Notes: a model not told the origin generated them from the sequence alone. Numbered from the stretch's first letter, positions 11,480-23,765 are shown. The stretch: DNA of 60,000 nucleotides from Takakia lepidozioides (GCA_030704615.1 CM060734.1:33436042-33496041), one strand, 5' to 3'. Translations and numbers: made by a program.

Positions 11480-11656
11480 TGTGTGAACTAGTGACTGCCA
11501 TAGTGGGCAGCCTAGTGACTGACTAGTTGTAGCCTAGTGGTTGGACTAGTGGCTGGACTAGTGGTAGACTAGTGATATACTAGTGTGTGGCATGCACATG
11601 TGTTGTGTGGTTTTGGACAGCGATGTAGTTGTGTAGCGATATGTATGCGCACGACA
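11480..11656 (+). repeat. Second, truncated LTR copy in tandem
   Basis: Starts TGTGTGAACTAGTG and follows the first LTR over about 175 bp, including the run of ACTAGT-rich words and the TGGTTTTGGACAGCG segment. Similarity ends abruptly at about 11656, where AT-rich Helitron sequence begins. It is either the remains of an LTR-LTR tandem or of a neighbouring element. Confidence 0.7.
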
Positions 11657-13315
11657 AATCGTATAACCAATCTTGAAGCTCTATGTTATCAATTGCATTT
11701 GAGGTAGGTTTTATATTTATTATTTGTTTTCAGAATATAAAAAGTGAAGTATCATGGTGTTGTAATGAGTTACGTCAACCCGATGAGAACACAATATTGT
11801 CGTATCACGATTTATAAAGTTTTGAATTGTCTCGGATTGTATATAGCAAGATTTTAATGTATCATGTATTTCTGACTCAGTGGGTTTTCTATTTCTTATA
11901 ATATTTAAAAAATGTAAGTATTCTAAATCAGATGAATGTCGAATTGCTGAAGTAAGAATATGTTTGTGGGCTGATTGATACACATGAGAACATGAAATAT
12001 GACACATACAATTTAACGAACGATTTTTATTCTTATGTATACATACTAGAGGTAATTGAGCAAGGTCACCCACTAGAAGTAATAACTTTTTGGATTTCGT
12101 TTTATTAAATTGTGGATCAACATGTCGAAGTCTACACAATACAAATTGGATAATTTCGGAAGTCATCATTAATATTTCATCTATTATAATTATATCAGCA
12201 AATTGTAGTTGAAAAAAAATTTCATTACTTTCATATAATCGAGTTGGGTGACCTTTGATTGGTATAGCAAATTGGGAATAAACCGTTTTTGCATACGGGC
12301 TAATACGTGTTGCTGCAGCTCCTGTTGTGGCACATAATAGTACATTTTTTTTTCCTATTGAAAATTGATAAGTTATATATTTAATAAAAAAATGTCTTAC
12401 CACTTCCTGGTGACCCTTCAATAATATGTACACCATTTTTAGAAGATTTAAATCTCTCCAAAATAATATTTTGATCATATGTCAATGTTTTCATATTGCA
12501 TACTATGGAAAATTTGTAGATTACGTGAATGCATATGTGCACTTTCATTTACCATATTTATATTTGTTGTATTTATTGTTGGAAGTATATTAGTACAAGT
12601 TAGATGTTCTTCGTTATTGATATTATAATTTTGTAAAATATTCACTATTAATTGTTGGGTTTGTTGAGTTGTATATAAATTTCTAGATGAATAAGGTTGT
12701 ATAATATTTATCAAATCTGATTCATTTGTCAAAATATGTCGTAATTTACATTCCATAAAATATGATTTTGATGTATTTGAGGCAGAAGTTAGGTCAACTT
12801 CATTTTCAAATGGTAGTTTATGTAATAAAACATTAAGAAAATATGGTTCTGTATGATGGGCTGGATGATAATCTGTAAATCTTACTATTCGATTTGTACA
12901 ATATACATAATTACTCAATGCATCACGGCTTTGTAAAATTTTATTTTTAATCGGTTTTTTTTTTCTATGATGTACTGAGACCAATATTGGATGAATGTAA
13001 GATGTAAGAGATTTTCTGGTCTCATCGAATATAAATCAAATGAGATGAAGAGATAAGTTGCTAGATTTTTGAATAAATCGTGTTCTATGTTGTACAGGTG
13101 CACTATTAATGTAATAAACAGCTTCACTTCTTTGAATTATAGGTATATTAGATAATGTAATTGCTGCTTTTGTTATAGATACTGGCTTACTAAGAACATA
13201 AGACGAAATAACTTTTAATTGTATTTCGGATAAATCAGTAAGTCCTAACTTCATAGCATCATTAGCATTTAAATTTAATTTTCCAGTAGGTTCAGCTTGC
13301 CTCTCATTTTAAGAT
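11657..13315 (-). mobile_element. AT-rich Helitron-like remnant
   Basis: Base composition changes sharply at both edges: very AT-rich inside, while GC-rich sequence begins just after 13315. All coding fragments lie on the - strand and read as the helicase half of a Helitron Rep/helicase. No clear 5' TC end or 3' CTRR hairpin end is visible, so the copy is truncated. Composition unlike the rest of the window suggests a foreign or differently evolving source (inference). Confidence 0.7.
11720..13311 (-). pseudogene. PIF1-type helicase of Helitron, frameshifted
   Basis: Read from high to low coordinates. 13311-13036 contains a segment EAVYYINSAPVQHRTRF. 12984-12475 contains EPYFLNVLLHKL, like the helicase-linker region of Helitron proteins. 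Walker A GSPGSGKT is at 12394-12416, in the frame before a break in a T-rich run. 12390-11720 carries CATTGAAATRI, the DE box IIIIDEI near 12185 and GDLAQLPLV near 12080, as in PIF1-family SF1 helicases, which unwind DNA during rolling-circle transposition. The Rep nuclease HUH part is not seen. At least three frame breaks make it non-functional. Confidence 0.78.
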
Positions 13316-13498
13316 AATAGGGTCTTCAATGGGCACGTGCGATGTGGCTGGTGGTGGGCCCCGCGCACGGACGCCCGGCTCCCCAGCACCCCGCCCGCCG
13401 CTGCGCGCGGTCGCCCAGCCGCGGGCGCGGCTGCAACAACCGCGCCCGAGCCCCCGTCCGCCGCGCGGGCTAGTCCCCCGCCCATGAGTCCGCTGCCC

Positions 13499-13670
13499 AG
13501 CAGTCTGTCAGTCCGCTACTGGCCAGTCGGCTGCCCAGCAGTCTGCCAGTCCGCCAGTCTGCCCGCTAGTCCGGTGCTCGCCAGTCCGTTCCCAGCAGTC
13601 TACCAGTCCGCCAGTCTGCCCGCCAGTCCGCTGGCCAGTCCCTGCCATCCAGTCCGCTGACGGCGCAGGA
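13499..13670 (+). repeat. CAGTC-word degenerate array, copy 1
   Basis: Repeated words CAGTCYGCC and CAGTCCGCTGGC, GC-rich, just upstream of the left half of the MULE-SWIM gene. Arrays with the same vocabulary recur in an intron of that gene (28640-29050) and beyond its 3' end (30490-30690), all in the same orientation. Confidence 0.8.
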
Positions 13671-13865
13671 TCGCCACCGTCCATTCCCATAACCCATCCG
13701 AGCCCTCCATTTTAGGGCTGCAATTCAAACCTGCATCCCTGCCGCCTGCCACTTGCCAGCAACCGCGAACGTGCGCACTGTTCTCCTGGCACGTTGTCGA
13801 TCGTGTCCTGTACTGCGGCGCGTTTCTTGCATGTTCAAAAGCGTGTCCTTTGTACTGTATAGGGC

Positions 13866-14615
13866 ATGGACGTGGAAGCAAAACCCGATGATATACTGAT
13901 CACGGAAAGCCCGCTTATACGGCCTCTTCGACAATGTTTGCAAACAGCAAAACCAGGACCCTTCAACAGGAAGGATCTCCATTGGAAGAGTGAGACGCAA
14001 TATGGGTTTATGGGTGTGCGAGTGAATGTTGAAAAGGCCTGCATACCTTGGGATAGAGTTGGTGACTTCGTCCTGGGAGAGGAGAGTTTGGAGGACTACC
14101 CCACTCAGTTTTGGGTGAATGTCCATTCTAAAGTGGAACCCGGCTCGCGAAAAGCACCCAGAGCCAACACATTTCTGTCCAGTATTATGTGTGCACCATC
14201 CTCAGTCCTTTTGACGTTTCATTGCATGTCTGTTGCCATTTTGTTTCACGAGTTCTCTGATTTTATGCTTCCTCAAGTCGTTGGATATCGATTTTAGAAT
14301 TTTCTGTCCAGCTATCAATGCTGTTACGGTCCTGATGACAAGCGCACCAACAAGGCAATAGTGGAGGATCCAAAACAAAAGCGTGGAGGACCTCTTGTGG
14401 GTGCTGGATGGAACATCTTGCCCTCATAAAGGCCCAAGGAGAAAGAAGTCGGAGTATGAAGAGTCTTACAAACGTGGTTGTCAATGCTGTTTCAAGGTCC
14501 AGCAATGCTATCTCGCCCCTGACATCTGTGTCCTCACGTACTACAACAACATGGAGCATACAGATGCGCAAGGGAAACCCTCGCATGGGAAGTCTGCAGA
14601 GTTCAGGAACACCCG
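13866..14615 (+). pseudogene. 5' half of a MULE-type transposase gene, cut by copy B
   Basis: The open stretch from 13866 to about 14190 has no recognised domain. A possible intron ends at TTTCTGTCCAG (14311). The next coding pieces read a segment with VEDPKQKRGGP (near 14365) and, in a shifted frame, KRGCQCCFKVQQCYLAPD (near 14470-14520) with later His residues, like a FLYWCH/WRKY-GCM-type zinc DNA-binding module at the front of MULE transposases. The reading breaks exactly at 14615, where copy B starts, and resumes at 27758. The linkage of the halves is firm from the target duplication; the exon limits are approximate. Confidence 0.7.
14611..14615 (+). repeat. Target site duplication of copy B (left)
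   Basis: ACCCG directly before the LTR edge. The identical ACCCG at 27753-27757 follows the other LTR. Confidence 0.92.
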
Positions 14616-15525
14616 TGTCGCGCGGCTTTTACTCATCCATCCCTTCGCTATCCGAGGCGGAAACTCCAAGATAGAAGAGTTGGAAATCTCTAAGTACTCA
14701 GCCCGCGCAGAACAATCAGTCATGACCTACAGCTAGTGTATCATGGGGGTGTTTCCTATTTGTTTTCTTTTTGGCATTCATGTTAGCTACCTTACCATTG
14801 ATAGTTAAGTATCAGTTTGCTTTATCAATCTATTGGATTCCATCAACTCATCCATTCATTCCACAGCTTCACTCAGATCTCTCTACACAGTGTGATTGTA
14901 TCGTATAAGTATCCGATTATGATTTATCAGGTATCAGGCCGAAGCCATTGTGTCTCTAATCTGCTCTACAATATCACTACAGCTTTGCATATAACAAGTA
15001 TCTACTCCTCATCTCTCCATCTTCGCTTCCGTTCTTCATCTCTGCCCGATCCCCTCTCCTGCATGACCAAGAAGTCCTCTCCTTTCCCTCACTAACCGTC
15101 GTCCGTGAACTAACATGTTCCATTTGCAGGTGTTGTCCCCACAGTCGTTCCCTGTCCTGCTCTCCGTTCCCCTATGGTCGTGACAGCTGTGTCAAGCTGT
15201 GACTGGCTTGTGTGAAACTGTGTCGGGCTGTGACTGGCTGTGTGGCTGTGTCTGCTGTGACGACTGTGACGGGCTGTGTTGGCTGTGTCGGCTGTGACTG
15301 CTGTGTCGACTGTGACGGGCTGTGTTGGCTGTGTCGGTTGTGACGGCTGTGTCGACTGTGACGACTGTGATGGGCTGTGTGGCTGTGTCGGCTGTGACGG
15401 CTGTGTAACCCCCCTCTACAGTGCGCTGCTGTCACCCTAAGGCTCCTGTTGGTCTCAGTCTGTGCAAAAATTAAGGGTACCTATAGATCCCGTATAAGTG
15501 TCTTAGTCCCAGACAGTCTCTAACA
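14616..15525 (-). repeat. 3' LTR of copy B (910 bp)
   Basis: Edges TGTCGCGCGG and CTCTAACA on the + strand. It matches 26816-27752 but lacks an 87-bp segment present there (about 27283-27370) and has more units of the ACAGCC array (15178-15405). Confidence 0.94.
15178..15405 (-). repeat. ACAGCC-word array in 3' LTR of copy B
   Basis: Reverse complement of the array at 8438-8690, reading GGCTGTGTC and GGCTGTGAC on the + strand. Unit number differs from the other two LTRs. Confidence 0.88.
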
Positions 15526-15545
15526 TTACCCCTTCCCCTCTTAAA
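15526..15545 (-). other. Polypurine tract of copy B
   Basis: On the - strand AAGAGGGGAAGGGG directly precedes the LTR start, as in copy A. Confidence 0.85.
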
Positions 15546-15563
15546 AAGCCGTGTCCTCACGGT

Positions 15564-18500
15564 TTACTGATTGCGATTAGCAAACCTTTGTGAGTGAGCA
15601 CCTTTCTGACGTTGAGAGTTTCGTGGCGGACTGTGTGTACGAGCCCGAGGTCTGTCTCTAGTTGACGGAGATGGTTGATTACTACCTGGATAAGTGAGGC
15701 CCTCTGGAGGCTGATATCAAGGTAACCTTTCAGGCATAGGAGACCCCCGTCGCTTCTTCTCTGCCATCTGAATTGCATAGTCTTCTCCCATGTCAAACGA
15801 ATTCGGTGAAGAAACAGTTGTATCAGAATCTTCATCGCCTCTCAGGTGTTTTAGTTTTCGAACTTTTTGTGGAATCCTCTGGGGCATACAATGTTGTCCT
15901 ACCATGTCTGGAAGTTTATATTTTACAACTTGCTGTAACCGCTGAACAACAAAATTGGTGTAGACACTGAGCTCCTTGTCTGTCCAGGTGAATGGGGTAC
16001 CAATTACTGGTGCAACGTGCAAGTATTTCCATGCCACATGTCCCTTATAGAAAATATCATCAATGCCGAATTTCTGTGTTGACAAATTGTTCCAGGCCGC
16101 TTGAAACCATGAACGAATTTGAGAATCCTTTTGCATCATAACTTTTGCGTCATATAGGTACATATGAGGTGGCACCGAAGGTAATACCCAATGATCCCCA
16201 CTGGAATAACTCAGAAAGCGCGCTTGCATCTTGTGCTGCTCAATGTGATAACGTACCAGAAAACAAGCAGTGTAGTATAACCCGCATCCCATAACAATAC
16301 TTGCTACCTCCCTGGTCTTGGTATAAATGAGTCCATGTACAACCTGGAAAGCAATTAATTCCCTCAACATGGTACCTGCCTCATGCCAGTACTGCGCAAA
16401 GTGATGATCCTCAATTGGTCGATTGTTCGGAAGAACTTTAGTCCTAGTTGCCACTGGCAGCCAAATGCGCATGATTTGGTAGTAATGTGCGAATGACTGC
16501 GGAGGACTAAATTCTTTCCAAGCCAAATCCAACATGATGGGAATTTGATTGAAAGGCATAATCATAGCCCTACTGTACTCCCTTGCAGCTGGAGTTTTTG
16601 GTGGGTTAAAAGCAGCATTGCCCCATACCTCAGGCTGTGGTGACTGCGGTGTGGTTGTAGTAACAACAGGTTCAGCTACTGGTACAGTGACTTGTTGTGG
16701 TGTTGGTGGTACTGGCTCTTGTATCATTGGCATCTCCTGCACCTCCTGTGAAGACTGAAAAGCCAAAGTTCTGGCTTGTAAATAAGAAGCCATTAGCTGT
16801 TCCTGAGGGATATAGACTCTGTCGATGTTTGAAGTGAGGTCCTCCACTTGAGTCTGCAGTCCGTCTACACCCTCCTGTAATTCTGCTATTCTACTATAGA
16901 CATTGTCTATAGTAGTTGTGGCAATGTTCTGCACTTGCAGTCTGAGCTCATTCATCTCGCTTTGGGTGAGCTTTCGTGGTGCTTTGCCCTCTACTGGCCC
17001 TTGTGCTAACCAGACCTGCATAAGGCTGTTATCCACCAAGTTGCTTGTGGTTCCCCTGAGAGTTTGCTCATCTCTTAGCTTGTACACTTCTAACTGCTGT
17101 TGTAAAGCCTCCATGCGCTTCGCATGAGGTTCAACCAAATTTGCATAAGCAGCAAGTAGATTATTAGCTTCCTTCCAAGCCTTGTTAGTGACCGTGATTT
17201 CAGTTCTATTGGCCATGAGCGTTTGTTGCAACTCTACGATGTGCTTCTCTTGATCAGCTTCAACCTGCCTGTATTGCTTGAAAGTATCCTCATTGCGACA
17301 GATTGTATTCTTCATATCGACAATGAGTTTCATTTGCTCAACATTCTCTTCTTCTGCCTTCGTACATTTTTCCGCTTGACTGTTTATTTCTTTTGTAGAT
17401 TGGTCAAGCATAGTTGTGAATGTAGCACATTGTATCGTCATCCTGTCATGCACTGTCTGCAACTCCGTATGTAGTGCATTCACTTCTTGCAACTTGCTTT
17501 CATGCTGCATGCATTTGGTATAGCTGTTGCTTATGTGCTTCGTGCAACTGGTCTTGCGCGAGGCCTGCCTCAATCAATTGTTCCTTGGCCAATTGCAAAG
17601 CCGCTTTTGTATTTCCCAAGTCATGCTGCATCTTGAGAGTGACCTCTTCATCGACCTTGTTTGCACACTCAGTGGCTAGTCGAGCCTCAAACTCCTTCGT
17701 GAGTTCCTCTCTCAAGGCTGTCAATTGGGTAGTTGGAACATGGGATTTGACATAAGTCCCCAACAAATTAAGTGTCCTGCCTATGGAACTCATCAGCATT
17801 GCCTGTTGAGGGTCATCATGGTGAGGTTGCTGCTGTTCCTCCTGATCCTCAACCGTGTGATGTCTCACGAACCACTCAGGCCATTGTCCCACCGGATTTT
17901 CTTCCTGAACCACTTCATCTATTACCGGTGCTACAGTGTCATGACCTTCTGCCTGTGGTACCTCCGACACAGGTGTGCGTATTATATGCACCTCAGGATT
18001 TCCCTTGGGCAACTGTTGCACCTCTGGAATCTCTGTCTCCTTGACCAGACCAGAATATTCATAGAGAAGGTCCCCCTTCTCCATTTCTGCCACTATCTGT
18101 TCTGTAGTTGGAATATCTAACCCTTCTCTTTCCAAATCAATTATTTCTGGTTGAGCTGCATGGACAACTTGTGACCTTATGACAAGCCGATCAGCTGGCT
18201 GTGATGGTTGTGATACTGAAGTAACTTCCTCCTCCCTCTCTGAAGGTCCTGCTTCCAGTAATAGCATTTCTCTGTGCAGCTGTGCCCCTTCCTACACATG
18301 AGCTTGAGAAACATTATCATGCGGAATCCGTGAAGCCAGTGGATTCGCCACTACAGTCTTTCCCCGTCTCTGCCTCTTAGTCTCGGGTTGCCCTGCTAGT
18401 CCACCCTCACTGTGTGAAGAGCCTTGCTCTTCCATTGCAGTGGTTTCTGGCTCAAACACTCCCATCTCCTTTCTTTCTTGCGCATCAAGTATGCCAGAAT

Positions 18501-19521
18501 CAAGAATTATTTGAGCAATGATTGGGCCAGACACTATGATAGGAGACTTTGCGGTAGTACCTTGTAATCTTTTCATCTCCTCCACCAGTGCGTTGTACAT
18601 TATGTCCGCCCATTGTACCTCTTGTCCTTCAGGGCTTTGAGTATTTCCTCCGTGAAGGATCTGCTCAAATACTGTTGGTTCTGTTTCATGGCAATCAGAA
18701 CGTTCAATACCTGGCCTACCTCCTTTAGCCCTGGGTACACAGCCTTGGTACAAGCATAACCCTGAGTTTTAAAGAAACTCCCTTCTTGGAATAAGTCCCC
18801 TATTTGCAGTCTTGCCCTGTGTTCCTCCACATGCACCTGACCTGCTGGCAATCGAAACAATTGCTGGAGGTGGAGTAATCACTAATTCAACTCCCTTCAC
18901 CGTTGTTGTTCCTGTCTTTGGCTCAAAGTTCTGCAAAAATTGTAACATGTACTGTCTATGGTGTAAAGTCCAATCTATGCTTTGCAATCCTTGCAATCTC
19001 AGCTCCTCCAGTATCTGTATCGCCTGTGGGGTAGCAATCGTTTGTTTCTGCAGAATTGTGGTGCTCTTCACCCTGATTTCCTCCATTCCTCTCACTCTCT
19101 TCATTTTAGACTCACAGAACTGTTTTGGCTGTAACAACTGCAGAAATGCCTGTAGTGCACAAAGCATAAACGTATGGTTGCCACAAAAAGCTATGGGTAA
19201 TTTCTTGTAAGCCTGTGGAGCTTGCAAGCATCGTTCAAGAGAAAAGCTCCGCTCTGTTCTTTCGTGTCTTTGCCACTGCGTAAGTAATATTGCGAGCGTA
19301 TAGTTTGTTAGTTCCTCCATAGTTTCCAAGCTATAGCATTGATGGTCTGTCCCGTCGAGACGCCCGTTACTCAGAACGACGCCGCCTCTTGCGCTCAATT
19401 TCCCTCCATTTTCTTGATCCTTTCTCTGGCTTTGTATTGGCTGTATCCGCTGTGACTGGATTTTAGATTTCATTTTCTTTAGTGGACTTTCCCTGCTGGA
19501 TAGTCCACTAGGATCACACAT
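15564..19521 (-). pseudogene. ORF3 of copy B: extra protein downstream of pol
   Basis: Second copy of the ORF3 described at 4310-8276, with the same domain order: N-terminal domain (19300-18400), basic patch near 18375, coiled coil (about 17680-17030), Pro-rich hinge (16735-16640), conserved C-terminal domain (16620-15890) and Arg/Ser tail ending at TAA 15564-15566. Lesions relative to A: a 5-base loss near 18870, one base lost near 18625, TAG at 18292-18294 (CAG in A), two bases lost near 17510, and TGA at 15717-15719 (CGA in A). The lesions fall in different places from those of A, so the undamaged protein is implied by comparison. Upstream the frame is continuous with integrase (20376-18769), without a stop between them. 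Confidence 0.85.
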
Positions 19522-19792
19522 GTGACAAGAATTTCGCTTTTCTGTACTTGCCGTTTGTTCCGTTCCCCTTTTTCCGTATTCATTAATGGGCCCGCCTTTC
19601 ATCCATTTTGACGGCCGTTCTTGTCCTCTTTCGTTATGACACCTGTTCTTGCACTTCCTTCTCAGCTGTGTGTCGCACCCTGACTTCCACGTGTCTATTT
19701 TTAAACTGGTTTCCGTCTTTTCTTCCGTCAGCCATTTTCCTGAAGTTATTGTGTGTCCACCTGTCACTGATTCTATGGATTGTGTAACCCTA

Positions 19793-20075
19793 GTAGGCTG
19801 TGTTGAGCTGTGACAGGCTGTGTCATACTGTGGTACGCTGTGATAGGCTGTGATGCACTGTGGTAAGCTGTGATAGGCTGTGACACGCGGTGGTAGGTTG
19901 TGATAGGCTGTGTTGTACTGTGGTAAGCTGTAATAGGCTGTGACACGCGGTGGTAGGTTGTGATAGGCTGTGTTGTGCCGTGCTGGGCTGTGATAGGTTG
20001 TGTCACGTTGTGATAGGCTGTGATAGGCTGTGTTTCGCCTTGATGGGCTGTGATAGGCTGTGCTTTGCCTTGTCC
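19793..20075 (-). repeat. ACAGCC/TATCACAGC array at the pol-ORF3 junction (copy B)
   Basis: Counterpart of 3779-4018, slightly longer, with units of about 22-24 bp. The frame continuing from integrase stays open through the whole array as TAYHS-like repeats and runs into ORF3. Confidence 0.85.
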
Positions 20076-20099
20076 GCCCGCCCTGGTCATATATGCTTG

Positions 20100-23000
20100 G
20101 CCTAGCGACAAGTGCTCCATACTCCGTTGGTAACACTGGTGCAGCCCGTGATTGCTCTTGCGTTTCAACATGCAAATCATGCTGCAAGGGTTTGTCATGG
20201 ATACCACTGTATCCCTTTAACTTATTGGCATTGACTCTTCCCAGCATTTCTTTGTTAATGGTTTGTAACATGGCGGTGTTGTTATCATACATCTTTTGTA
20301 TGACATAAGGTCCTTTCCATGGTGATTTAAGCTTAGAAGCTTTAATCTTTCCTTTCTTCTGCAACCATAGAACCAAATCCCCCGTCTATAAAGTCTTTAA
20401 CTTGCCTTCATCAAACTGTTCCTTTCTCTTCATCTGAATTCTGGTCATATTATCAGCTGCATCAGCACGTACTTCTTCCACATGGTATAATTCATGTTTC
20501 CTGACCTTAATGGAATCTTGCAATTCCATTCTCTTTCCCCACTCCGTTCTCATGGTAGGTAACAGGAATTCCACTGGAAGTAAGGCTTCCATACCATAAA
20601 CTAATTGGAATGGTGTATACTTAGTGGTGACTTTGTATGAAGTCCTGTATGACCACAAAGCTATCAGCAGCTTTGTATCCCAATCCGTTCTGTTTGCATT
20701 GACTATCTTAGCCAAGATAGTACATAGTATTTTGTTGGTAGCCTCTGCCTGCCCATTACCCTGTGGGTAATATGTTGTACTCTTTCTATGCACAATCATG
20801 AACTCTTTAGTCAACAACTCAATGGTCTCATTCATGAAGTGACTTCCCTGATCACTGATAAATTCTAAGGGACAGCCAAATCGTGTAAGTATGTTCTCAT
20901 ACAGGAACCTTAATGTGGACTTGGCTGTGTTGTCCCTCAAAGCATTAGTTTCCACCCACTTTGTAGTATAATCAGTGGATGTAATTATGTACCTGTTCTG
21001 TGTATTCTTGGCTGGTGGGTTAATTGGTCCAACAAAGTCTAGTCCCCATTTCTGAAATGGTTCCGTAGGCATTGTAGGATGCAAGGCCATCCTTCCAAAT
21101 CTCTGCAAAGGTCCTAGCCTCTGACATTCATCACAACTCTGACAATACTTGTGTACATCTTTGAACAAAGTAGGCCACCAGTAACCTGCATGTAGTATTT
21201 TCCTGCTGGTAGTCTCTTCTCCAAAATGACCTCCTGCCACTCCTTTATGAACTTCCTCCAAAACTTTATTAACTTCATGGTGGTATAAGCATCGCTTCAG
21301 CACTCCATCTGGTCCTAGCTTATACATTATGCTCCCTACCATAGTGTAAGGTAGAGCCTTGATAGCAATTCTCTTTCTGTGCTCCTTTCCATAACTTGGT
21401 GGGCACTGACCATGAGCAAGGTAGTATCTGATTGGCCACTGCCAATCTAACCAGTCATCTGCACTTCCCTGCACCTCCACTGCAAATAGACTCGCATCTG
21501 GTAATTGATCATCTATTCCTGTGGCTGGTTCTCCTGTTGATAACCGTGACAAGTGATCCGCCACAAGATGAAGTCTCCCAGGCTTGTAAACAACCTCGAA
21601 CTCAAACTCGTGCAAGATTATCAACCATCTTGCTATTCTTCCGCTTATCAGAGGTTTGTTTACCAGGTATATCAGAGCCTGGTGATCCACATAGAACATA
21701 AACTTCTTGCCTAACAGGTAATGCCTGAATTTCTTCACTGCATAGATCATTGCCAATGTTTCTCTTTCCGTTGTGCTATAGTTCCTTTCAGCACTGTTCA
21801 TCAACCGGCTAGCATAGTACACAGGTGAATCTATATTTCCTGTAACATTCTGGGCTAACACCGCTCCCAACGCTTCTCCTGATGCATCGCAGTGAACATG
21901 AAATACTACATGCCAGTGAGGGTTAATCAGCACAGGTGTAGTTGTTACTGACAGTGTAAGTTCCTCAAACGCCTGTTGACATTCAGCTGTCCAGGCAAAC
22001 ACTGCATCTTTCTTCAGTAGTTTGCTCAATGGTGCTGCTATTTGTGCATACCTTTTTACAAATCTTCTGTAATAACTGGTTTGCCCAAGGAATCTCCTTA
22101 GATTCTTAACATTCACTGGTGGTGGAGAGGGTTTAATGGCTTCTGTCTTCCTGGGATCCACAAGGAGTCCCTTCTTACACACAATGTGTCCCAGAAGCAC
22201 CCCTGAGTTCACACAGAAAGTACGCTTCTCTGGATTCAGGCCCAGACCTCTCATCCTGCATCTGGCCAAACATAACTCCAATTTATGCAAGTGCTCATTC
22301 TTAGAGCTGTACACACTGAAATCATCCAAGAATACCTGCATGAAATCATCCAGATACTCATGAAAAGATTCACTTATCACTCTCTGAAAGGTCGCTGGTG
22401 CATTACAAAGTCCAAAGGGCATGACTTTGTATGCATAAGCCCCCCAGTCTGTGATGAATGCTGTTTTTCCTTGATCTTCTTCTGCCACTTGCACTTGATT
22501 ATAACCACTGAACCCATCCATGAATGAGTACATCTCATGGCCTGCCACAGTGTCTAATACTGCTTCTGTGAATGGCAAAGGGAAAGGATCTTTCTTCGTA
22601 CAAGCATTCAGCTTCTTGTAGTTCACACAAACTCTTAGTTTACCATTCTTCTTGGGAACTATCACAATGGGTGACAACCAAGTTGTATACTCTATTGGAT
22701 ATATAAACTTAGCCTCAGCCAACTTCTTTATCTCTTCTCCAACCTTCTGTGCGTAGTTGGGATTCATTCTGTACCTCGCCTGCTTGATTGGTACTGACCC
22801 TGGTTCCAGTTCAATCTTATGCTGGCAGACTTCAGGTGGTATCCCTTTTAAATCCTCATAACTCCAATCAAATACATCTTTGTATTTGATGAACAAGCTT
22901 TTAGCTTCTTCAAAGAACTCCGGCTCCAAATCAGCTCCTACTTTCACCATCCTTGGTTCCTCTTTAGTTCCCACATTTACTTCCCTCACTTGCTCATCAG

Positions 23001-23757
23001 CTGTGATTGTCCAACCACTCACCACTTCATCCTGAAAGCTCTCAGTGGCTGGTTCCTCTAGGATTTCCATTTCTCCTTCTCTTTCCTCATAGAAATGTGA
23101 TGGGTAACTGCTGGTTTCCTCTTTAGTTGGTGTTGCTGACACTACACCACAGCAGATACCTCTTAAACAACTTAGGCTTTCCAGCCGCATCTCTGCAACC
23201 TGCTCCCACTCTGGGTGTGCAGCAAATAGGGTAGCTTCCTGCTCCTCATCCAGTCCTCCTTTCCAGTCATACTCTCTGACTCCTCGAGGTCTTCTTGTAG
23301 CAGGTAATCTACTAGATTTCTTTGTGGTAATTTGTATCTCGTGTATCCCATTATGCACGGTTAGTAACTGAGAATTCCAGTCATGGAATACCCTGGCCTG
23401 TTTCAGCCACGGACGTCCCAATAATAAGGAGTAAGCCTCCATGACTTCATCCATCTTCAACACAGTTATTGTGATCATAAAGATCATCTTCTGTATCTGT
23501 ATCTTAACTCCTCTTATCAATCCCAATGGTTGTACACTTCTTTGATCTGCCATTGTTACTGTAAATGGGGCTGGTTTCATGTTACTTAGACCAAGCTTCT
23601 TCCTTAATTGGTCTGTCATGATATTTACTCCAGAACCTCCATCTATCAGTACATCAGTTATTTCTGTGCTTCCAATTCTCAATTGGATTACTGGCATAGA
23701 ATCATCAAAGTCCATGACTGTTTCTCGCCCTTCCGGCTTCACATTATAACTGGTCAC
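20100..23757 (-). pseudogene. pol of copy B: protease, reverse transcriptase, RNase H, integrase
   Basis: The frame is uninterrupted for 1,123 codons from 23757 to a TAG at 20386-20388 (AAG in copy A) and continues in frame past it. Domains: aspartic protease with LIDGGSGVN near 23650, RT with FMDGFSGYNQ near 22510 and FLDDFSVYS near 22330, RNase H with [10 protein letters not shown] near 21880, integrase with a zinc region near 21280-21110, and its D,D,E residues in GLDFVGPI (near 21040), ISDQGSHF (near 20850) and GNGQAEATN (near 20745). GPY/F-type end WKGPYVIQK near 20310. It would act in virus-like particles and the nucleus. Just upstream (near 23790) one base is lost relative to A, separating it from gag. 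Confidence 0.94.
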
Positions 23758-23765
23758 CTTGCTGT

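Noticed and set aside
11720-13311. Large DNA virus insertion as source of the AT-rich helicase
   Set aside because: The order of the upstream segment (EPYFLNVLLHKL) before the PIF1 motifs fits Helitron proteins better, and no viral genes lie nearby; only a phylogeny could reopen this.
13337-13660. Ala/Pro-rich ORF
   Set aside because: GC-rich low-complexity repeat sequence; open frames are expected there by composition.
16549-17474. Cys-rich + strand ORFs opposite ORF3 of copy B
   Set aside because: They are antisense shadows of the coiled-coil and hinge codons of ORF3, mirrored at 6360-7303 in copy A.
20386-20388. TAG in copy B integrase as programmed stop readthrough
   Set aside because: Copy A has AAG at the same codon, so the stop is a mutation rather than a conserved recoding site.
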